Part shown: positions 57,261 to 64,000 of the stretch, piece after piece
Position numbering within the stretch: the stretch's first letter is position 1
Layout: each line of letters starts with the position of its first letter
NCBI RefSeq assembly: GCF_036885605.1
Contig: NZ_CP142523.1
Span: forward strand, 4,960,001 to 5,024,000
Reading direction: 5' to 3'
DNA length: 64,000 bases
Source of the DNA: Janthinobacterium sp. TB1-E2
GTDB lineage: Bacteria > Pseudomonadota > Gammaproteobacteria > Burkholderiales > Burkholderiaceae_D
Program-made: the position numbers and the translations under genes
Notes under the pieces: model-generated
What the model was told of the DNA's origin: nothing
The model's database searches: none
Seen by the model: the letters and a program-made list of their open reading frames with translations, nothing else

Positions 57261-58117
57261 TAGAATCCCAAATCCGCAAGAAGGTCGTCTACATTATCCT
57301 GGTCCAGCGCCACCGACGGCACGGACGGGCCCTGCATCAGCGGCACCGGCTTTTGCGCCAGTTTCTCGCGCACTTCGGCCGGCGCGTTGTCGCGCAGCAG
57401 CTGGGCCAGTTCGTTTTCCACCGTCTTGGTGATGTTGACCACTTTTTTGATCAGCTGGCCCGTGATGTCCTGGAAGTCCTGCGCCATCATGATTTCCAGC
57501 AAGCGCGCTTTTTCCGCTTCCGTTGCTTCGGAAACGGCTTGCGCGAACTGGCGCGAATCGCCGGCCAGGGCCTTGAATTCTTCCAGGCTCAGCTTGCCAT
57601 CGAACAGGGCCGTCCAGCGGCTGTCCATGTCCTTGGCCTTCTTCGACAGCACATCTTGCGCCGGCATGCCTTCGTCGAGCGTGTTCAGAACCTTGTTGGC
57701 TGCCTGTTCGGTCAGGGTGGCGACGTATTCCAGACGGTCCTGGGCGTCGACGATCTGCGACGACGCTTCCGTCAACGCCTTGTCGTAGCCCAGTTCGCGC
57801 AGCGAATCGTGCAGCAGGCGCACGATGCCGCCCAGGCGCTCGAACATCGGCTTGTCGGACTGGTCGACGGGATCGGCCGCGTCGCCAGGCGCATCGGCGC
57901 TGGCCACGGGCGCCGCTTCCGGCGCGGCTGGCGTTTCTGCCACGGCGGCTGCCGGCACGGCGGCGCTGGCCGACACGGAGTCGAACAGCGCGTCGAAATC
58001 GTCATCCGCAATCACGGCGGGAGCGGGCGCGGCGGCAGGTGCGGGCTGAGCCGCGGCCGCACTTTGCGCAGATACTTCATCGAATAATGCGTCGAAATCA
58101 TCAGCGGCGTTGGTCAT
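57260..58117 (-). CDS. cheZ: CheY-P phosphatase CheZ
   Basis: A 285-residue protein. The catalytic Asp and Gln are D217 and Q221 (AQDFQDITGQLIKK), equivalent to D143 and Q147 in E. coli. The C-terminal CheY-binding peptide DNVDDLLADLGF ends the protein. The N-terminal 90 residues are Ala/Pro-rich and contain two copies of DDFDALFD (residues 6-13 and 39-46), an extension absent from the 214-residue E. coli protein. It is the first gene of the cheZ-cheA pair. Confidence 0.93.
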   Translation of the reverse strand: MTNAADDFDALFDEVSAQSAAAAQPAPAAAPAPAVIADDDFDALFDSVSASAAVPAAAVAETPAAPEAAPVASADAPGDAADPVDQSDKPMFERLGGIVRLLHDSLRELGYDKALTEASSQIVDAQDRLEYVATLTEQAANKVLNTLDEGMPAQDVLSKKAKDMDSRWTALFDGKLSLEEFKALAGDSRQFAQAVSEATEAEKARLLEIMMAQDFQDITGQLIKKVVNITKTVENELAQLLRDNAPAEVREKLAQKPVPLMQGPSVPSVALDQDNVDDLLADLGF

Positions 58118-58584
58118 ATCCCTGCTTCTCCATAATTTGTCAAAATTCCGCCTGAACTGTGCGTTTTACAGACTGATACCCACAATTTCTCGATTAAGAT
58201 GATTTGAGGCAATACCGCTGCGATGGTGCGAGTGTAGCAGGGCGCCGCCCTGTTGGTAAATCTCAAAACGCGCTTCCTGGTGCAAAGCTGGTCCACAAGA
58301 GCTTTTCCACCAGGAAATAAGTGTTCCTGCTGTTGTATTTTGAAATACTACCATTGGCGTGGGTGCAAGACCACGCGCAGTACAACAAATCCTGCTTCCG
58401 GGCGCCCGCGCAACAGCGCAGTATGGACATCGTTGCAGCTAAAACACGATCTTTCTGCCAATGTTGTCTATACTGAAGGTGCAGTTGTGTTGATAATTAT
58501 CAAGTCTTTACATGAATACAATGCTGCCGCCGCGTCTACAATAAGAGGCGTTGCGTGCGCTCAGTCACCGTCAAAGGATCTGCC
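58118..58584. other. 467-bp intergenic region between cheZ and the universal stress gene
   Basis: This divergent region holds the promoters of cheZ-cheA (minus) and of the universal stress gene (plus). Short frames here are not protein-like. The only clear signal is the FNR-type palindrome at 58490-58503. TACAAT boxes occur at 58517-58522 and 58537-58542, but neither places the palindrome at the ideal -41.5 position. I saw no RNA gene. Confidence 0.6.
58490..58503. promoter_or_regulatory. FNR/ANR-type binding site
   Basis: TTGATAATTATCAA is a perfect match to the FNR/ANR consensus TTGAT-N4-ATCAA and is fully palindromic. It lies 82 bp before the universal stress protein start codon. An FNR-like regulator with the matching recognition helix (E..SR) is encoded 1.6 kb downstream. 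Confidence 0.85.
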
Positions 58585-59052
58585 ATGTATAAGAAAATTC
58601 TGATCGCCACGGACGGCTCCACCGTCTCCAACTTGACGGCCTGTGCCGGCGTTGCCTTTGCCGAACAGATGCACGCCGACATCCTTGCCGTGTACGTGGC
58701 GCCCGAATACCAGTACCCGGTATACATCGAGATCATTCCGCCAAGCTACCCCAGCGAGGAGGAGTACCGCATCGCCATGCGCAAGGCGGGCGCCGACCAC
58801 TGGCAGCCCATCCTCGACGCGGCCGCCAAGCGGGGCCTGGAAGCGACGGGCTTGACGGCCTTTTCCGACAGCCCCGCCCTGAAAATCGTGGAAGTGGCGC
58901 AATTGCAGCATTGCGACCTGATTTTCATGGGCTCGCATGGCCGCAGCGGCTGGGGGCAATTGCTGCTGGGCAGCGTGACCAACAAGGTGCTGTCGCACTC
59001 AAAACTGCCGGTACTCGTGCATAGGCTGATCAAGGAACCACCGTCGGAATAA
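58585..59052 (+). CDS. Universal stress protein (UspA family)
   Basis: A 155-residue UspA-fold protein beginning MYKKILIATDGSTVSNLTACAGV. The ATP-binding motif G-2x-G-9x-G-S is present in GSHGRSGWGQLLLGSVTN near residue 122. The ATG at 58585 has AAAGGA eight bases upstream. An upstream FNR-type palindrome suggests induction when oxygen is low, a pattern known for usp genes in Pseudomonas under Anr. A two-component regulator gene follows. Confidence 0.92.
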   Translation: MYKKILIATDGSTVSNLTACAGVAFAEQMHADILAVYVAPEYQYPVYIEIIPPSYPSEEEYRIAMRKAGADHWQPILDAAAKRGLEATGLTAFSDSPALKIVEVAQLQHCDLIFMGSHGRSGWGQLLLGSVTNKVLSHSKLPVLVHRLIKEPPSE

Positions 59053-59207
59053 GGGGTCACATGACCACGGAGACCGCCGTTGCCGGCACATTAAGAAAAA
59101 GGCAAATTTTCGGCCGCGTCAGTTAAAATGGCAACGTTTCTCGTTTCTCAACATTTGATTGTCCGGTGACGGACAGAGCAGATTTCACGCATCCAGATTG
59201 CCCGCCT

Positions 59208-59852
59208 ATGATACGTATTGTGATTGCCGACGACCACACCATCATGCGAGAAGGATTGAAGCGCATCCTTGACGGCGCGCCGGACATCGATATCGTGGGT
59301 GAAGCCATCGACGGCTTTGAAGTACTCAACCACGTACGCCAGGGCGGCTTCGACCTGCTGCTGCTCGACCTGTCGATGCCGGGCCGCAGCGGCGTCGACC
59401 TGATCCGGCAAATCCGCAGCGAGGCGCCGAAGCTGGCCATCCTGATCCTCACCATGCACGAGGAAGAACAATATGCGGTGCGCGCCATCCGCGCCGGCGC
59501 GCAAGGCTATCTGACCAAGGAAAGCGCGGGCACCCAGCTCGTGGGCGCCATCCATAAGGTGGCGTCGGGACGTCCGTATATCAGCGCCGAGGTGGCGGAG
59601 CAGCTCGTGCTCAACATCATGATGCCGAACGAAAGCCTGCTGCACAAACAGTTGTCGGACCGCGAGTTCGAAGTCTTTTCCCTGCTGGTGGCGGGCAAGT
59701 CGATCACGGAAATCGCCAACAATCTGCACCTGAGCGTCAAGACGGTGAGTACGCACAAGACCCGCATCATGCAAAAGATGGGCATGAGTTCGCTGTCGGA
59801 AATGGTCCAGTACGCCGTGGCGCACCGCCTCTTATCCCCCTTCAAGACTTGA
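59208..59852 (+). CDS. NarL/FixJ-family response regulator
   Basis: A 214-residue response regulator. The receiver domain begins MIRIVIADDHTIMREGLKRIL, with the phosphorylated Asp at D54 (LLLLDLSMPG) and the conserved Lys in YLTKES. The C-terminal LuxR-type helix-turn-helix reads LSDREFEVFSLLVAGKSITEIANNLHLSVKTVSTHKTRIM. The ATG at 59208 is preferred over a GTG at 59166. No histidine kinase gene is adjacent. A 16-bp palindrome lies 30 bp after the stop, between this gene and the FNR-like gene. Confidence 0.9.
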   Translation: MIRIVIADDHTIMREGLKRILDGAPDIDIVGEAIDGFEVLNHVRQGGFDLLLLDLSMPGRSGVDLIRQIRSEAPKLAILILTMHEEEQYAVRAIRAGAQGYLTKESAGTQLVGAIHKVASGRPYISAEVAEQLVLNIMMPNESLLHKQLSDREFEVFSLLVAGKSITEIANNLHLSVKTVSTHKTRIMQKMGMSSLSEMVQYAVAHRLLSPFKT

Positions 59853-59881
59853 GCATGGCGGCGCGCGCCCGCGCGTCGACC

Positions 59882-59897
59882 GTAGGAACAATCCTAC
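59882..59897. promoter_or_regulatory. GTAGGA-N4-TCCTAC palindrome, candidate regulator site
   Basis: GTAGGA (59882-59887) and TCCTAC (59892-59897) are perfect inverse complements around ACAA, and another TCCTAC half-site occurs near 59913. The site lies between the response regulator and the FNR-like gene. Lacking a T run, it is more like an operator than a terminator. Confidence 0.5.
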
Positions 59898-60126
59898 CTC
59901 ACCTACCACAGCTCCTACTGCCATATTCAGCCACTGCTGATATTAATTGGATACGGTTGTTGGCATACTGAAACCAGTAATCAAGTTGCTGGGAAGTTAT
60001 TTCATCACACAGCAAGTCGTCAGCGAATTGAGCTTTACCTGCCTGGACGCGCGCCGCCCCTTCCCTGCCCGCCGTCCTGCGCACCCTGTTATTCAACTCT
60101 GAACTACCTGTCACCAGGAGATGAAC

Positions 60127-60996
60127 ATGCTGTCCACGCAAACGCCCGAAACCCGCGCCGCCTCCCCATCGCTGGCCCCCTCCTCTCCGATGGAAGCAGG
60201 GCGCCAGCGCCAGGGGCGGCTCTGGTCGAACCTGAAGGAGGTGTGCGACCTGCTGCATATCTCCAGCGCCTGCACCATCGCCGCCGACGAACTGCTGTTC
60301 CAGCACGTGCAATTCAAGACGGGCCAGCGCGTGCACACCATCGGCCAGCCGTTCGACACCCTGTACATCGTCAATTCGGGCTTCCTGAAAACCGTGCTCA
60401 TCGATGAATTCGGCAATGAACAGGTACTGAGCTTTCCCATGAAGGGCGACATGCTGGGCGTCGACGGCATCCACTCGCGCCATTACTCCTCGGAAGCGGT
60501 GGCCCTGTCCGACTGCGACCTGATCCTGCTGCCGTTCAAGAAGCTGACGGCGCTGGGACGTGTTCACCTGGAACTGGAAAACGTCATGTACGGCGTGATG
60601 AGCCGCGAACTGGTGCGCGAACAGGCGATGATCGGCATGCTGGGCGCCTTGAGTGCCGAAGCCCGCGTGGCGCGCTTCCTCGTTTCGCTGGCCGACCGCT
60701 TCGCGCAGATGGGTTACTCGAGCAAGCTGTTCAACCTGCGCATGACGCGCCATGAAATCGGCAGCTACCTGGGCCTGACCCTGGAAACGGTGAGCCGCAC
60801 CTTATCCGCCTTCAATGAAATCGGCCTGATCTCGGTTGACCAGCGCACCATCGGCATCAAGGATCCGGACGCCCTGAAAACCCTGCGCCGCCTGCCACCT
60901 TCGCGCTCGCGCGCCAAGCAGCTGGCCGCCGCCAAGCTCAAGGCCGACACCACTGCGGCCGCCACTGCCTCGGCGCAATTGCTGGCCACGATTTAA
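60127..60996 (+). CDS. Crp/Fnr-family regulator, FNR-like with incomplete cluster cysteines
   Basis: A 289-residue regulator. The cyclic-nucleotide-binding-like beta roll spans about residues 55-160. The DNA-recognition helix HEIGSYLGLTLETVSRTL has the E..SR pattern that reads TTGAT half-sites in FNR. Aligning CDLLHISSAC (residues 40-49) to the E. coli FNR cluster segment shows that C20 and C29 are kept as C40 and C49, while C23 is replaced by Leu43; C130 lies near but not exactly at the C122 position. Oxygen sensing by a normal [4Fe-4S] cluster is therefore doubtful. The ATG at 60127 has AGGAG six bases upstream. Confidence 0.88.
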   Translation: MLSTQTPETRAASPSLAPSSPMEAGRQRQGRLWSNLKEVCDLLHISSACTIAADELLFQHVQFKTGQRVHTIGQPFDTLYIVNSGFLKTVLIDEFGNEQVLSFPMKGDMLGVDGIHSRHYSSEAVALSDCDLILLPFKKLTALGRVHLELENVMYGVMSRELVREQAMIGMLGALSAEARVARFLVSLADRFAQMGYSSKLFNLRMTRHEIGSYLGLTLETVSRTLSAFNEIGLISVDQRTIGIKDPDALKTLRRLPPSRSRAKQLAAAKLKADTTAAATASAQLLATI

Positions 60997-61031
60997 CGCC
61001 ATCCCGCTTTCTTCCAGCTTGGCACAGGCTT

Positions 61032-61071
61032 GACCCGGCCAAGGCGCGCACCGCCTTGCCGGGTCTTTTTT
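61032..61071 (+). terminator. Rho-independent terminator after the FNR-like gene
   Basis: GACCCGGC-C-AAGGCG (61032-61046) pairs with CGCCTT-GCCGGGTC (61052-61065) with one bulged C, followed by six T. Confidence 0.88.
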
Positions 61072-61203
61072 GCCGCCACCGCCCCTCCACGCCGCGCCAG
61101 CGGCCGCCTTTGAACGACCTCGTCGGCCAAGGCGTCGTGCTGCCATAAAAAAGCGCGGATTCCGCACAAATAAGCCTTGCTTTTCGGGCCACATTCAACA
61201 ATA

Positions 61204-61226
61204 ATGCAAATACGAATCATTCTCAA
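61204..61226. promoter_or_regulatory. Putative Fur box upstream of hemP
   Basis: Read on the minus strand the sequence is GAGAATGATTCGTATTTGCA, which matches the left part of the Fur consensus (GAGAATGATTCTCATT-type sites). It lies 22 bp before the hemP ATG, where binding would block transcription under iron-replete conditions. Confidence 0.72.
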
Positions 61227-61247
61227 CTGAGATAAAGAAAGCCCAAC

Positions 61248-61445
61248 ATGCAAAGCTCAAAACCAGCCTTGATCCAGGATGCCGCTACTGCCCACGTCCG
61301 TCCTCCCGTCAGCATGGCCCAGCCGGCGCGCCGCATCACCAGCGAAGCCCTGTTGCAGCAGGGCCGCGAAGTGGAGATTGAACACAGCGGCAAGATCTAT
61401 CGCCTGCGCGTCACCCAATTGAACAAGCTGATCCTGACTGCCTGA
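61248..61445 (+). CDS. hemP: Hemin uptake protein HemP
   Basis: A 65-residue protein whose C-terminal half matches HemP: RRITSEALLQQGREVEIEHSG then KIYRLRVTQLNKLILTA. HemP-type proteins are Fur-repressed and support haem uptake, and in Burkholderia HemP acts as a transcriptional activator of haem transport genes. A Fur-type site precedes it. No TonB receptor gene lies in the visible neighbourhood. Confidence 0.9.
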   Translation: MQSSKPALIQDAATAHVRPPVSMAQPARRITSEALLQQGREVEIEHSGKIYRLRVTQLNKLILTA

Positions 61446-61530
61446 AGCAGCACGGCAGCCAGTCACCACACTCGCCAGCCAGTCGCGCCCCGTGCGCGCA
61501 GCCAGCCAAACCACCGCACAGGAGTGTTTG

Positions 61531-61857
61531 ATGGCGCACGACCGACCTTCCCCGATGTTTTCTTCCCCGCAAAGCCAACAGCCTGAATTGCTGCTATCGG
61601 CCGTGCTGCACCTGATGTCGCACTATCATGCGGGCAGTCCCTGCGAGAAACTGGCCGGTGTCATCGAACGCCATCTGCAAGCGCTGGCCGGCTCGCCCGG
61701 CCTGAGTCCCGTGCTGCAAGCAACTTGCCAGCAACTGTCACAGCAATGGGCCGCCCTGGTGGCGCTGCACCAGCCCGTGCCGCCGAAGACCACCTTGCTG
61801 GATCGCCTGGCACGCATGCTGAGCGCCAGGCGCCCCGCTTCGCCCCTGCCGCAATAG
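61531..61857 (+). CDS. Unknown 108-residue protein in the hemP cluster
   Basis: I do not recognise this protein. It starts MAHDRPSPMFSSPQSQQPE, followed by a helical core (LLLSAVLHLMSHYHAGSPCEKLAGVIERHLQAL in two pieces) and a short basic, Pro-rich tail. There is no signal peptide or membrane segment. The ATG at 61531 has AGGAG seven bases upstream, so translation is likely. It lies between hemP and the DUF2325 gene, 38 bp before the latter, and is probably co-transcribed with both. An iron-related role is inferred only from position. Confidence 0.7.
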   Translation: MAHDRPSPMFSSPQSQQPELLLSAVLHLMSHYHAGSPCEKLAGVIERHLQALAGSPGLSPVLQATCQQLSQQWAALVALHQPVPPKTTLLDRLARMLSARRPASPLPQ

Positions 61858-61895
61858 TTCTCTTCAACATCTCCACCGCCCAACAGGATATCGCC

Positions 61896-63125
61896 ATGTG
61901 TGACAAAGACCAGTCCCTGCCCGTCATCAGCAATTGCGCCCACGCCGACACGGAAACGGCCGCGCTCGCTTCGCGCCGCCGCCGGCTGTGGGAACTGTCG
62001 CACACCTGCCATTGCCCGCTGGTGGGCGTGGGTTTGCCATTGGGCTACCTGCGCAAGCTGGTAGGCAAGATGACGGGCGGACGCGTGCTGGCCGACGACT
62101 ACGAAGTGCACGTGGGCGCCGTGACGGAATGCGGCGCGCGCAACCGCCTGTCCGAAGCGCTGCAAAAGGAACTCGAACGCCGCTACGCTCCCGTGATCCT
62201 GCGCTTTCGCGGCGCCAAGACCACGGAGCAGGTAGCGCAACTGTGGCGCACGGCCGTCGCCAACGGCGACGTGTCGGGCGCTTTCTGGGCCGGCCTGACG
62301 CACCCGCGCTGCGATGCCGAGCTGGAAGAACAGATGTGCCGCGACTTGCACATGATCCAGCACCAGGCCGGCGCCTGCGTGCGCGCCGACATGGGCAAAT
62401 TTACGGCCTTGCAGGAAGAAAATGCGCGCCTGACACAGGAACTGTCCAAGCTGCAACAACGCAGCCAGGCGGCGCTCATGGAAAAGACGGGCGAGCTGGA
62501 ACGCCAGGAAGCCGTGCTGCTGCGCACGCGTGCCGAGGCCATCGGCAAGGATAGCGTGATCGACGGCTTGCGCGCGGAACTGGCGCAGTTGCAGGCCGCC
62601 ATCCCCGCGCTGGAATCGCGCACGCGCCTGGTCGAACGCCTGGCGCAAATGGATGAGCGCGAAAAGGAATTGCGCCAGCAAATCACGGAATTGAAACAGG
62701 CCCAGCCGCGCCCGGCCGCTGTCGCGCCGACACCGGCGCCGAAGCTGGAAGTGCCGACCGGCGGCAAGCTCAAAATGCCGATCCGCCTCGTCGACCAAAG
62801 CGTCTTGTGCGTGGGCGGACGCAGCGGCAATGTCGCCACCTACCGCGCCCTGATCGAGCGGGTGGGCGCGCAGTTCGCCCACCACGACGGGGGCCTGGAA
62901 GACAATGCCAACCTGCTCGACTCGAGCCTGGCGGCGGCCGACCTGGTGATTTGCCAGACGGGCTGCATCAGCCACAGCGCCTACTGGCGCGTGAAGGATT
63001 ATTGCAAGCGCACGGGCAAACGCTGCGTCTTCATCGACAACCCCAGCATCTCCAGCCTGGCGCGCGGCTTGCAGGAAGTGAGCGGCGACATGGACACGGC
63101 GCCGCTGGTCGATATCCAGCCGTAA
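61896..63125 (+). CDS. DUF2325 domain protein with Cys/His-rich N-terminus and coiled coil
   Basis: A 409-residue protein of unknown biochemical function. The N-terminal region (LWELSHTCHCPLVGVGLPLGYLRKLVGK near residue 33) is Cys/His-containing and conserved-looking. A long coiled coil follows (about residues 170-275), and the C-terminal DUF2325 domain (SVLCVGGRSGNVATYRALIE, DNANLLDSSLAAADLVICQTGCISHSAYW). AGGA lies eight bases before the ATG at 61896. Position after hemP and the small unknown gene suggests one operon under the Fur-type site. Confidence 0.85.
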   Translation: MCDKDQSLPVISNCAHADTETAALASRRRRLWELSHTCHCPLVGVGLPLGYLRKLVGKMTGGRVLADDYEVHVGAVTECGARNRLSEALQKELERRYAPVILRFRGAKTTEQVAQLWRTAVANGDVSGAFWAGLTHPRCDAELEEQMCRDLHMIQHQAGACVRADMGKFTALQEENARLTQELSKLQQRSQAALMEKTGELERQEAVLLRTRAEAIGKDSVIDGLRAELAQLQAAIPALESRTRLVERLAQMDEREKELRQQITELKQAQPRPAAVAPTPAPKLEVPTGGKLKMPIRLVDQSVLCVGGRSGNVATYRALIERVGAQFAHHDGGLEDNANLLDSSLAAADLVICQTGCISHSAYWRVKDYCKRTGKRCVFIDNPSISSLARGLQEVSGDMDTAPLVDIQP

Positions 63126-63140
63126 GCAGTCCCCTCTGTA

Positions 63141-64000
63141 TTAATACACGTCGCGCCGGTAGCGCCCTTCAGCTGCCAGCGCATCGAGCGCGGGCCGGCC
63201 CAGGATCTCTTGTAGCGCCTGGTCGACGCCGCCCGCCATGCCGGCCAGGCTGCCGCAAATATAGATGGCCGCGCCCTGCTCCAGCCACAGCTTGACTTCA
63301 TCGGCATTGCCGCGCAGGCGGTCCTGCACGTAGGTCCGCTCCGCTTGGTCGCGCGAAAAGGCCAGGTCCAGACGCGGCAGGTCGCCGCTGGCGTGCCAGC
63401 CTTCAATTTCTTCGCGATAATGGAAATCATGGGCCACATTACGTTCGCCAAAGATCAGCCAGTTGCGCCGCTGCCCTGCCAGCACGCGGCTTTTCAAATG
63501 TCCGCGCAAGCCGGCGATGCCGCTGCCGTTGCCGATCAAAATCAATGGACGCTGGACATTGTCTTCCAGGCGGAAACGCCGGTGCTGGCGCAAGCGCAGC
63601 TGCACCACGTCGCCGACCTTGGCCTGCGCCGTGAGCCAGCCCGAGGCCAGGCCCAGGCTGCCATCGGGATGCGCATGCTGGCGTACCAGCAAGTGCACGC
63701 CGCCATCGCGCGGGATCGAGGCGATCGAATATTCGCGCGGCTGCGATGGATCGGCGGGCGCCGTCACCTGCACCAGGTCGCCCGACTGCCACTCCGGCAA
63801 GCTGCCGGCCACGGGCGCCAGTTCCACATGATAGATGGCGCCGCCCGCGCTGCCGGGGTTGAGGTGGCGCCGCTGCGTCAGCCGCCAGTCGCCAAACGCG
63901 GGCGCGCTCCAGTCCGGCGCGTCGCTGGTGCCGGCCAGGTGGCTCAGGTGTTGGAACCATTGCTCGATGGCGGCGCTGGCGCTGCGGTCGACTTCGATGC
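63141..64000 (-). CDS. NADPH-dependent flavoprotein reductase (CysJ/P450-reductase-like), C-terminal part (partial)
   Basis: The frame is open from the window edge (64000) to the stop at 63141, giving about 286 residues. The FAD-binding motif is REYSIASIP (RxYS type). The NADPH-binding region has GNGSGIAGLRGHLKSRVL where GPGTGIAPFR-like sequence is usual, and the end GAAIYICGSLAGMAGGVDQALQEIL is the conserved C-terminal NADP-site segment. The flavodoxin and N-terminal parts are outside the window. It converges on the DUF2325 gene with 15 bp between the stops. It may reduce haem, iron or sulfite; the partner is not visible. Confidence 0.85.
   Translation of the reverse strand, partial: IEVDRSASAAIEQWFQHLSHLAGTSDAPDWSAPAFGDWRLTQRRHLNPGSAGGAIYHVELAPVAGSLPEWQSGDLVQVTAPADPSQPREYSIASIPRDGGVHLLVRQHAHPDGSLGLASGWLTAQAKVGDVVQLRLRQHRRFRLEDNVQRPLILIGNGSGIAGLRGHLKSRVLAGQRRNWLIFGERNVAHDFHYREEIEGWHASGDLPRLDLAFSRDQAERTYVQDRLRGNADEVKLWLEQGAAIYICGSLAGMAGGVDQALQEILGRPALDALAAEGRYRRDVY

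Overview
The window is a 64 kb stretch of GC-rich chromosome from a betaproteobacterium, most likely Oxalobacteraceae (Janthinobacterium/Massilia-like). I infer this from protein character and gene order: rpsF-priB-rpsR-rplI-dnaB, and the long cluster leuC-entericidin-leuD-leuB-asd-fimV-truA-trpF-trpB-trpA-accD-folC-SPOR-cvpA-purF, which is typical of Burkholderiales. No rRNA, tRNA or CRISPR array was seen. Most of the window is ordinary chromosomal backbone, with one insertion sequence and one accessory secretion and signalling locus.

Layout. 1-5614 (+): an L-Ara4N lipid A modification operon (arnT-like end, arnB, arnC, formyltransferase, decarboxylase, arnD), with the two ArnA activities on separate genes. 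5690-9081 (+): Bcp peroxiredoxin, PIN-PhoH ATPase, and an M50-like membrane protein that has lost its protease residues. 9103-10163: an intact IS1595-type element with terminal repeats and a probable target duplication. 10229-11819 (+): a YidD-like protein that seems to start at ATT, and a bestrophin. 11840-15805: copper homeostasis (copZ on +; copA-cueR on -), with two promoters of the MerR/CueR 19-bp-spacer type, plus a GST gene.

15845-31190 is the most distinctive part. A two-partner secretion system (ShlB-type transporter and a 2,615-residue exoprotein with six exact-length 249-bp repeats) is followed by a FecR-domain protein and preceded, on the same strand, by a CHASE2 adenylate/guanylate cyclase and a GAF/HD-GYP phosphodiesterase. 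A metallo-beta-lactamase-fold hydrolase diverges from these. Both the exoprotein and the FecR protein carry a single cysteine in their mature part, within four residues of the C-terminus.

31241-33041: PiT phosphate transporter and its DUF47 partner, with a 123-nt palindromic element at the end of pit. 33134-36165 (-): ribosomal protein and replication operon, in which priB appears to start at CTG. 36384-37119 (+): lexA with two SOS boxes and a terminator made from a repeat that recurs near 38.5 kb. 37166-55084 (-): methionine/cysteine PLP enzyme, purine, tryptophan, fatty acid, folate, leucine and aspartate-family genes. 55362-58117 (-): cheZ-cheA pair. 58490-60996 (+): an FNR-type palindrome, universal stress protein, NarL-type regulator and FNR-like regulator with an incomplete cluster-cysteine set. 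61204-63125 (+): Fur-type site, hemP, an unknown protein and a DUF2325 protein. 63141-64000 (-): end of an NADPH flavoprotein reductase, cut by the window edge.
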